Below, in pieces: positions 1 to 4,590 of a DNA stretch of 6,490 nucleotides. Source of the DNA: a bacterium (lineage in GTDB: Bacteria > ARS69); the NCBI GenBank assembly GCA_025774865.1, contig JALGZO010000527.1, positions 1 to 6,490 of the forward strand, in the 5' to 3' direction. Under the pieces are notes generated by a model. The model saw nothing but the letters and a program-made list of their open reading frames with translations. It made no database searches and had not been told where the DNA came from. Every line of letters begins with the position of its first letter. Position 1 is the stretch's first letter. The position numbers and the translations under genes were made by a program.

Positions 1-201
1 GCCGGCGGTGCGGTGGACCCAGCGGACGACGAAGATTCCTCCGAGCTGATCGATCAACCACCGACTCGCTTCCACGTACGGCCACTTCTGCGGCATGCCG
101 GTCACCAGGAGCACGCCGAACACGAGAATCACGATAGCGTGCTGGAACCGAGCCCAGAAAGAGAATCGAACCACGTTATCATTCGATTCGGTCGCTTTCA
201 T
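1..201 (-). CDS. FdnI/HydC-like diheme cytochrome b subunit, N-terminal part (runs off the left edge)
   Basis: This gene starts at the ATG at 201-199 and continues beyond the window; 67 codons are visible. The product begins with a short polar N-terminus, then RFSFWARFQHAIVILVFGVL, which looks like a first transmembrane helix carrying His21. A GGIFVVRWVHRTAG stretch with His63 opens the second helix region. These two histidines sit where the formate dehydrogenase gamma / Ni-Fe hydrogenase b-type subunit family (cytochrome b561-like fold) carries heme b ligands, so the expected role is quinone-linked transmembrane electron transfer. A purine-rich GAGGAG lies just upstream and overlaps the stop of the preceding cytochrome c gene. 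Only 10 bases separate that stop from this ATG, so the two are almost certainly co-transcribed and probably translationally coupled. The family call rests on the first quarter of the protein only. Confidence 0.8.
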   Translation of the reverse strand, partial: MKATESNDNVVRFSFWARFQHAIVILVFGVLLVTGMPQKWPYVEASRWLIDQLGGIFVVRWVHRTAG

Positions 202-211
202 CAGTCGCTCC

Positions 212-1288
212 TCACCGGCCGGCCGACACGCGGAACAGGTGCAGTAGCACGTGGACAACCAATCCGATCACGATGAACGGTATGAGGATCTTGTAGAACA
301 CGCCCACGAGGTATACCAGGGGCGCGTGCTCGAGGGACGGCTCGTAGTGCGAGAGCCATGCCGCCGGAAAATCCGGGGAAGCGTCCTCGTGGCACCGCTG
401 GCAAGCCTTCGAGACGACGGCCTTCATCTCCTCGTCCCCGCGAACCTTGGGTGACTGCATGTCGTGAACGCCGTGGCAGTCCACACAAGTGACGACGACC
501 TGCCGGGGGTCCGGCTCGGTGTCGGACGCGAGGGACGCCGTGACCCCGTGGAAATCGGACAGGTACGTGGAGGCCACCGTCGCGGAGATCCCGTACCGGG
601 ACATGAGCTCCGCATCACCGTGACACCGAATGCAGATCTCCGGCGAGCTCAATCGAAAGCGAGCCGTTCGGGCGTCCTCGATCCGGTGGTGGGCGTGGCA
701 GTCGGCACACGCCGGGACGTCCGGGTCGTGATTCTCGACGAGCGCCGAGCCGTGCACGCTCTCTGCGTATCGCTCGTAGATGGACGTGTGGCAGGCCGCG
801 CAGCTGCGGGACACCATCGTGCGCTTCTCGTGCGGATTCTGGATGCCGTGCGCGCCGTGGCAGTCCGTGCACACCGGCGCGGACTCCAGCCCCTCTTTCA
901 GCAGGTGGTAATGAACGCTTTCGAGCGTGCGCGTGTAGGTATCGAAGTGGCAGGTCTTGCAGACTTCGTAGTGGTCCAGGACGTACTCACGTCGGCTCGA
1001 CACTTCGTCTTCGGGATGCTCGTCGTCGTAGCCTTCGTGGCAATCCGTGCACTCGAGGTCGGCGCCGTGGACGGAGGCGGCGAACTCCTCCGGGTCCACG
1101 AAGACGCTCATCTCGGACCCGTCCCCGAGGTCCATCGTGGCTTCGGAATCCTCGTGGCAATCCAGACAATCCCACACGCTCTCGGGGAGCTCGTCTCCCG
1201 AGGCGGCGCCAGCGAGGAACATGCCGGCGAGCATTCCCGGCCACGATTGGCGCAGGGAAGCTCGCCACCCGCACGGGGCCCATCGCAT
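212..1288 (-). CDS. membrane-anchored nonaheme c-type cytochrome
   Basis: The 358-residue product has nine CXXCH heme c attachment motifs, at residues 41, 80, 110, 140, 163, 194, 219, 268 and 296 (first Cys). An N-terminal export signal is visible: arginines in residues 2-13, then a hydrophobic LAGMFLAGAAS core with probable cleavage near residue 30. The heme domain should therefore lie in the periplasm. Repeated S-V-H-G elements (His74, His179) and other histidines between motifs are candidate distal heme ligands. Residues about 323-352 form a C-terminal transmembrane helix containing His346 and His350, with a short Arg-containing tail on the cytoplasmic side. The next gene, 10 bp away, encodes a b-type cytochrome, so this protein most likely exchanges electrons between the quinone pool (through cytochrome b) and periplasmic carriers. 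The ATG at 1288 is the only start preserving the basic signal-peptide n-region, although its ribosome binding site is weak (GGTGG). The exact partner and electron direction are unknown. Confidence 0.93.
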   Translation of the reverse strand: MRWAPCGWRASLRQSWPGMLAGMFLAGAASGDELPESVWDCLDCHEDSEATMDLGDGSEMSVFVDPEEFAASVHGADLECTDCHEGYDDEHPEDEVSSRREYVLDHYEVCKTCHFDTYTRTLESVHYHLLKEGLESAPVCTDCHGAHGIQNPHEKRTMVSRSCAACHTSIYERYAESVHGSALVENHDPDVPACADCHAHHRIEDARTARFRLSSPEICIRCHGDAELMSRYGISATVASTYLSDFHGVTASLASDTEPDPRQVVVTCVDCHGVHDMQSPKVRGDEEMKAVVSKACQRCHEDASPDFPAAWLSHYEPSLEHAPLVYLVGVFYKILIPFIVIGLVVHVLLHLFRVSAGR

Positions 1289-1348
1289 CGTTGACCACCG
1301 CGTGCCGGATCTGCCTTCTAGGCGGACCGGGACACCGTTTGTAGAGGC

Positions 1349-1768
1349 CTACCGGTCGTCGCGATCGGTCTCTTCCAGTTTGTTCCTGACCTCGTGGGCC
1401 CACTCGTCCTCGGACTTCTTCGGGGCGCGAGCCGATTTCCGCTTGGACCGGCTGAGGAAAGCCATCGACGGCTCCCATCCCGGCCGGAGCACACGCACGG
1501 CTGACGCCGCCGCGCTGCCAATCAGCTCCGCAGTCTTCCCCGCCAAGAGCCAGAGAACCATGGCAAGCCCGATGAAGGGCAGGAAGATCACGTAAATCAG
1601 GCCGAGGAACGGGCCCGCGAACATGAGCACGAACCAAGGCACCCCATGGTACACCTCGGCCTCGGTGCCGGGGAGTCGACCCTCGTGCTCCATGGACTTG
1701 AAGGAGAGCTGACGGAGATTGAAGTAGAGTCCCGGTGCAACCGTCTCGTTACCTTTGAAGCGTTTCAT
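1349..1768 (-). CDS. small membrane protein of unknown function, first gene of the cytochrome operon
   Basis: I do not recognise the family. The 139-residue product has a basic N-terminus (MKRFKGNETV) and a soluble stretch of about 40 residues. A strongly hydrophobic block follows at about residues 44-77, interrupted by Pro52 and Pro64, so it could be one long helix or a tight two-helix hairpin. The last 40 residues are highly charged (SRSKRKSARAPKKSEDEW), probably cytoplasmic. It contains no cysteine and no heme motif. The start chosen is the ATG at 1768 because AAAGGGGGTGG lies at a good distance upstream. A GTG at 1777 would add three residues but overlaps that ribosome binding site. The gene lies 60 bp upstream of the nonaheme cytochrome in the same direction. 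A role as an assembly factor or small subunit of the cytochrome complex is inference from position only. Confidence 0.8.
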   Translation of the reverse strand: MKRFKGNETVAPGLYFNLRQLSFKSMEHEGRLPGTEAEVYHGVPWFVLMFAGPFLGLIYVIFLPFIGLAMVLWLLAGKTAELIGSAAASAVRVLRPGWEPSMAFLSRSKRKSARAPKKSEDEWAHEVRNKLEETDRDDR

Positions 1769-1773
1769 TTTTG

Positions 1774-1784
1774 CCACCCCCTTT
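1774..1784 (-). promoter_or_regulatory. ribosome binding site deciding the start of the small membrane protein
   Basis: Read on the minus strand this is AAAGGGGGTGG followed by CAAAA and the ATG at 1768. It is the strongest purine-rich stretch upstream of this operon. It lies inside the longer GTG-initiated reading, which favours the ATG. Confidence 0.55.
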
Positions 1785-1966
1785 CTGCTTCCAACCTAAC
1801 TCCGCCGGCCGCTCCCTCCCATCGGGCAAGTGCCCTATTCCTGGGATGCAAACGCAGGGTTTCTTGGCGAAGAACGGCCCAGACGCTACCGCCCGATCGC
1901 GGTGGTGACCCGAACGACGTGTCGAATCGACTCTCCGCGCCCGGACCCCGACACGGCTCCGACGCC

Positions 1967-1978
1967 GCAACGCGTTGC
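1967..1978. promoter_or_regulatory. perfect 12-bp palindrome, possible operator
   Basis: GCAACGCGTTGC is a perfect inverted repeat without a spacer, about 32 bp upstream of the candidate sigma-54 -24 element and about 87 bp upstream of the DUF6600 start. It has the size of a dimeric regulator half-site pair. In GC-rich DNA such a palindrome can occur by chance, and no regulator gene is adjacent. Confidence 0.25.
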
Positions 1979-2009
1979 TCCTGAAGAGGTTCCGTGGGAG
2001 CGCCGTGTC

Positions 2010-2025
2010 TGGCACAGCCCATGCG
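2010..2025 (+). promoter_or_regulatory. candidate sigma-54 (-24/-12) promoter for the DUF6600 gene
   Basis: TGGCACAGCCCATGCG keeps the full TGGCAC of the -24 element and the invariant GC of the -12 element, with exactly 10 bases between the GG and GC. The consensus is TGGCAYRNNNNTTGCW; the -12 part mismatches at two positions (A for T, G for W). Transcription would begin near 2035, giving a 5' untranslated region of about 30 bases before the ATG at 2065. The placement supports it, but no enhancer-binding protein is visible in the window. Confidence 0.35.
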
Positions 2026-2053
2026 TAACTCCCCGGCAGCGGGCCCTGACCGC

Positions 2054-2060
2054 GGAGGTG
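2054..2060 (+). promoter_or_regulatory. strong ribosome binding site of the DUF6600 gene
   Basis: GGAGGTG, four bases before the ATG at 2065, is a near-perfect Shine-Dalgarno sequence. It selects this start over the in-frame ATG five codons later. Confidence 0.7.
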
Positions 2061-2064
2061 AATC

Positions 2065-3222
2065 ATGAAACGCAAGACTATGAAGGCCGGCGCGCACATC
2101 GCTTCGATCGTCGTGATCGCCGCGCTCCTGTCGGCTTCGGCGGCGCGGGGCCATGATGACGACCACTACTACGAATACAGCGACGCGCCCCACGGCGGCG
2201 CGTACGACGACTTGCATGGCTACGGGTACTGGCGCTACGTGCCGAGCGTCGGGGCTCGCCTGTGGTTCCCCTACGTCGAGGCGTCCTGGCGCCCCTACTA
2301 CCACGGCCACTGGATCCACACGAGCGCCGGGATGACCTGGGTGTCGTACGAGCCCTGGGGCGCGATCCCCCACCACTACGGACAGTGGGTGCACGTGGAT
2401 CACCTGGGCTGGGGCTGGGTGCCGGGCTGGGAGTACTCCCCGGCCTGGGTGACCTGGGGCGTCGTCGACGGCTACGTCGGCTGGGTCCCGTGTGCACCGG
2501 CCGGCTACCGCTACCCGCGGTACCCGCACTATCGCGCCGGAATCTGGGCGCGCCCGTATGGCTGGGCCGGATCGTTCGGTTACCACACTTCGGGTTTCGA
2601 TCTCTCTCTCTGGGTCTTCGTCCCGAATGACCATTTCTACGCTACGCCGGTGCACCGGCATGCTCTGCCCCCGCGGGACTCGTTGAGCCTCGTCAAGTGG
2701 AAGGGCATCCGGCCCAACCAGCACCTCAGCGTGGACTACGTGCAGAAGATCTCGAAGCAGAAGATCAGAACGGTCGAAACGGTCCGCAAGACGAAGCGCA
2801 TCGGAGATCGGTCGATCCCGCTGTACGAACCGCGAGGTCAACAGGACAAGGTCCGTAGCGGCCGGGAGCTCGCGAAGCGTTCGTACAAGAAGGTCCGCGA
2901 AGCGACCGGCGTCGAGGCCGAGCGGCGCGCGAAGCCATCTCGGCTGATCGCCGCGGCGGACCCGGTGAGTGTGAACAAGAAGCGGGAAGCGCCGGCGACG
3001 ACGAAGCGCACTGAGAAGAAGCAGCGATCGTCGTCGAAGGTCGAGGCTCGTGAGAAGAACCGCAGGACGAAGTCGACTGCGCCATCGGCGGAAGTGGACG
3101 AGCGTTCGGAGAAATCTCGCCGCGAGAGCACCGAGTCCGAGGCCCCGAAGCGCCGCACGAAGTCGAAGGAGTCACAGAAACGGAAGAACGCTCAGACATC
3201 CAAGTCGAGGACGCGGCGGTAA
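2065..3222 (+). CDS. DUF6600-family secreted protein with long basic C-terminal tail
   Basis: The 385-residue product opens with a signal peptide (Lys/Arg start, then HIASIVVIAALLSASAA), cleaved near residues 27-29. Residues about 46-145 match the DUF6600 pattern as I know it. There is a YDDLHGYGYWRYVP opening, then tandem Trp/Gly/Pro/Tyr-rich units such as WVSYEPWGAIPHHYGQW, GWGWVPGWEYSPAWVTWG and DGYVGWVP, suggesting a repeated small beta module. A Tyr/His-rich linker follows to about residue 200. From about residue 240 to the end the protein is dominated by Lys, Arg, Ser, Glu and Thr with no hydrophobic core, so it is probably disordered and strongly positive. One cysteine (Cys143) remains in the mature protein. 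DUF6600 has no assigned biochemical activity that I know of. A location in the periplasm or outside the cell and binding to an anionic polymer are inference. The 3' end overlaps the convergent glycosyltransferase gene by 31 bp. Confidence 0.85.
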   Translation: MKRKTMKAGAHIASIVVIAALLSASAARGHDDDHYYEYSDAPHGGAYDDLHGYGYWRYVPSVGARLWFPYVEASWRPYYHGHWIHTSAGMTWVSYEPWGAIPHHYGQWVHVDHLGWGWVPGWEYSPAWVTWGVVDGYVGWVPCAPAGYRYPRYPHYRAGIWARPYGWAGSFGYHTSGFDLSLWVFVPNDHFYATPVHRHALPPRDSLSLVKWKGIRPNQHLSVDYVQKISKQKIRTVETVRKTKRIGDRSIPLYEPRGQQDKVRSGRELAKRSYKKVREATGVEAERRAKPSRLIAAADPVSVNKKREAPATTKRTEKKQRSSSKVEAREKNRRTKSTAPSAEVDERSEKSRRESTESEAPKRRTKSKESQKRKNAQTSKSRTRR

Positions 3223-4331
3223 ACCGCAAGAGTCCGCTCCGCCGCCGTCTGCCACGAGAAGTCAGCCCGCCGGTTCGCCGCCCGTTCGAGGAGGCGCCGG
3301 CGGGCTTCCTCGTCTCGGAGAACCTGATCGATCGCGTGCGCGATCGCGCCCTCGTCCTCCGGATCCACCGCGACCCCCGCCTCGCCGAGGACTTCGCCCA
3401 GGGCGGTCGTCTTGGACGCGACCACCGGCGTCTCGCAGCCCATCGCTTCGAGAATCGGAAGACCGAATCCCTCATAGAGGGACAGGAGGACGAACGCCTC
3501 GGCCGCCGTGTAGGCGGGCGCGAGCTCGTCGACCGCCACGCCGGCCAGGAAGTGAACGCGACCCTCGAGTCCCGCACGCCCGACCTCTCGCTCCGGCTCG
3601 CCGTAGTCGCGATAGGGTTGGCCGACGATCACCAGGTCGTGAGTCTCGCGCGACCGGCTACGCGCGAACGCGCGGATGAGCCGGGCGTGGTTCTTGTGCG
3701 GGCGCCGCTCGCCCACCGTGAGCACGAAGGGGCGCTCGAGTCCGTACTTGGAGAGGAACGCACCCACTGCATCTGAGTCCGCCGGCTGGAAGAGAGGATC
3801 CGCCGCCAGCGGGATGACGTCGACTCGGTTCTCCGCAACGCGGAACAGCCGTACGAGATCCGCCCGCGACGACTCGGAGATCGTCAGGACCGCGGCGGAC
3901 CGCCGCAAGCTCTGCCCGAAACAAAAACGCATGTACCGGCGCTTGAGGGAGCTCAAATCGGGGAAGAATTCCGGGTGGACGAGGTACTTCACGTCGTAGA
4001 GCGTGACGACCACCGGCACTCGCTGGAGCAGCACGGGCGCGTCGAAGTGTGGATAATGCAGCAGGTCCGCCCCCAGGCGGCGGGCCAGGTTCGGAACGGT
4101 GACGTGCTGCCGTAGAGACATGTGCCGCTCGCGGCTCACGTGCTGCGAGAGGTTCGGCGCATCCCACTCGTCGATCCCGTAGCCGGCCCAGGGTTGGGGT
4201 CGGCGGATCACGTGAAAGTGCCAGTCGGGCGCGATCCGCATCAGGTTCGGGAGGAGACTCACGACGTATTGCCCGATTCCGGTGGGCTTCTCGAGCACGA
4301 GGCGTGCGTCGAACAGCACGGTGGCGGACAT
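3192..4331 (-). CDS. family 4 glycosyltransferase (GT-B fold)
   Basis: The 379-residue product has the length and motif order of a complete GT4 enzyme, which transfers a sugar from a nucleotide-sugar donor with retention of configuration. The N-terminal acceptor half has the glycine loop TGIGQY (17-22), LLHYPHFDAP (90-99) and VTLYDVKYLVHPEFF (109-123). The C-terminal donor half has VLTVGERRPHKN (203-214, with the conserved Lys213) and the E-x7-E nucleotide-sugar signature LYEGFGLPILEAM (Glu287, Glu295). There is no signal peptide or membrane segment, so it should act at the cytoplasmic face of the inner membrane. It resembles mannosyl- or rhamnosyltransferases of O-antigen and exopolysaccharide clusters (WbpY/MtfB-like), but donor and acceptor cannot be read from the sequence. 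It is transcribed divergently from the GT2-GT4 fusion, which supports a shared polysaccharide locus. The ATG at 4331 gives the expected beta-strand start; its ribosome binding site is weak. Confidence 0.92.
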   Translation of the reverse strand: MSATVLFDARLVLEKPTGIGQYVVSLLPNLMRIAPDWHFHVIRRPQPWAGYGIDEWDAPNLSQHVSRERHMSLRQHVTVPNLARRLGADLLHYPHFDAPVLLQRVPVVVTLYDVKYLVHPEFFPDLSSLKRRYMRFCFGQSLRRSAAVLTISESSRADLVRLFRVAENRVDVIPLAADPLFQPADSDAVGAFLSKYGLERPFVLTVGERRPHKNHARLIRAFARSRSRETHDLVIVGQPYRDYGEPEREVGRAGLEGRVHFLAGVAVDELAPAYTAAEAFVLLSLYEGFGLPILEAMGCETPVVASKTTALGEVLGEAGVAVDPEDEGAIAHAIDQVLRDEEARRRLLERAANRRADFSWQTAAERTLAVYRRVLDLDV

Positions 4332-4379
4332 GAGTCTGATCCCGGCGAAGATACCTTGAGAAGGAAGGTCGCAGGCGTG

Positions 4380-4407
4380 AAGGTAGCGGCTCCCCCGCCG
4401 GGGTCAA
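4380..4407 (-). promoter_or_regulatory. weak candidate promoter for the minus-strand GT4 gene
   Basis: On the minus strand TTGACC (4407-4402) lies 16 bases before TACCTT (4385-4380). The -35 matches 5 of 6 positions, the -10 only 3 of 6. A start near 4373 would give a leader of about 40 bases before the ATG at 4331. Its -35 lies in the left arm of the inverted repeat described below. Confidence 0.25.
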
Positions 4408-4447
4408 GGGAGGACACGCCTTCGGGAACATCGTGAGGACCCTTGAC
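4403..4447. repeat. 8-bp inverted repeat in the divergent glycosyltransferase promoter region
   Basis: GTCAAGGG (4403-4410) and CCCTTGAC (4440-4447) are perfect inverted copies with a 29-base spacer. Each arm overlaps a TTGAC -35 element, pointing leftward and rightward respectively. The spacing between arm centres is 37 bp. This could be a two-site operator or simply two symmetric promoters. Confidence 0.45.
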
Positions 4448-4471
4448 ATGCCCCGTGGAAGCCCAAATATT
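4443..4471 (+). promoter_or_regulatory. sigma-70-like promoter for the GT2-GT4 fusion gene
   Basis: A perfect -35 TTGACA (4443-4448) is followed after 17 bases by AATATT (4466-4471), which matches TATAAT at 4 of 6 positions. The AT-rich patch AAATATT stands out in this GC-rich region. Transcription would begin near 4478, about 40 bases before the leader ORF and 110 bases before the GTG start. Confidence 0.5.
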
Positions 4472-4518
4472 GGCGGAACCCCACCCTCGGATCCAACTTC
4501 GAACATGACAGAGTTCCG

Positions 4519-4590
4519 ATGAACAAATCCCTGCCTGACGTCGGGATCGCTGAACCGATTCGCGCGTCCCACGGATCGGAGACGCAGTGA
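4519..4590 (+). CDS. possible 23-codon leader ORF coupled to the fusion gene
   Basis: An ATG at 4519 opens 23 codons, beginning MNKSLPDVGIAEP, and ends with TGA at 4588-4590. That stop overlaps the downstream GTG start in the four-base sequence GTGA, the classic layout for translational coupling. The ribosome binding site of the fusion gene (GGAG, 4578-4581) lies inside this frame. Upstream of the ATG only a weak AGAG is seen. The peptide resembles nothing I know and has no run of one amino acid that would suggest attenuation. It may be chance; the overlap is the main argument for it. Confidence 0.3.
   Translation: MNKSLPDVGIAEPIRASHGSETQ
4578..4581 (+). promoter_or_regulatory. ribosome binding site supporting the GTG start of the fusion gene
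   Basis: GGAG followed by ACGCA and GTG gives a five-base spacing. An in-frame TGA at 4551-4553 closes the frame upstream, and no other ATG, GTG or TTG codon lies in frame between that stop and 4587, so the GTG is the only reasonable start. Confidence 0.6.

Larger units (their letters stand above)
1769..2064. other. divergent intergenic region between cytochrome operon and DUF6600 gene
   Basis: These 296 bases separate two divergently transcribed units and must carry both promoters. On the right side I see a sigma-54-like element (2010-2025), a perfect palindrome (1967-1978) and a strong ribosome binding site (2054-2060). Near the cytochrome operon there is an imperfect dyad GGGCA-AG-TGCCC at 1824-1835, about 55 bp upstream of the ATG. 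I see no convincing -35/-10 pair for the minus-strand operon and no RNA gene. Reading frames that cross this region lack ribosome binding sites and look like shadows. Confidence 0.6.

Noticed and set aside
1271-1288. Cys6 of the nonaheme cytochrome as a lipoprotein cysteine
   Set aside because: It lies before the hydrophobic core of the signal peptide, with no lipobox, so it cannot be a lipidation site.
464-1294. Plus-strand open frame of 276 codons
   Set aside because: It is antisense to the nonaheme cytochrome with its nine CXXCH motifs. The composition is Val/Arg/Ala/Gly-rich with no domain and no ribosome binding site.
987-1637. Minus-strand open frame of 216 codons
   Set aside because: It is an alternative frame of the small membrane protein and cytochrome genes; Arg/Gly/Pro-rich, and the real frames there have clear membrane and heme features.
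1765-2841. Minus-strand open frame of 358 codons across the intergenic region and the DUF6600 gene
   Set aside because: It has no ribosome binding site, shadow-like Arg/Val/Asp/Pro composition, and overlaps the strongly supported DUF6600 gene and the start of the cytochrome operon.
2765-3577. Minus-strand open frame of 270 codons
   Set aside because: The Arg/Ser/Pro-rich translation straddles the DUF6600 tail and the GT4 gene in a wrong frame and shows no domain.
4390-4412. CTCCC...GGGAG stem as a transcription terminator
   Set aside because: The arms are short, no T-run follows on either strand, and the position between two divergent genes calls for promoters rather than a terminator.
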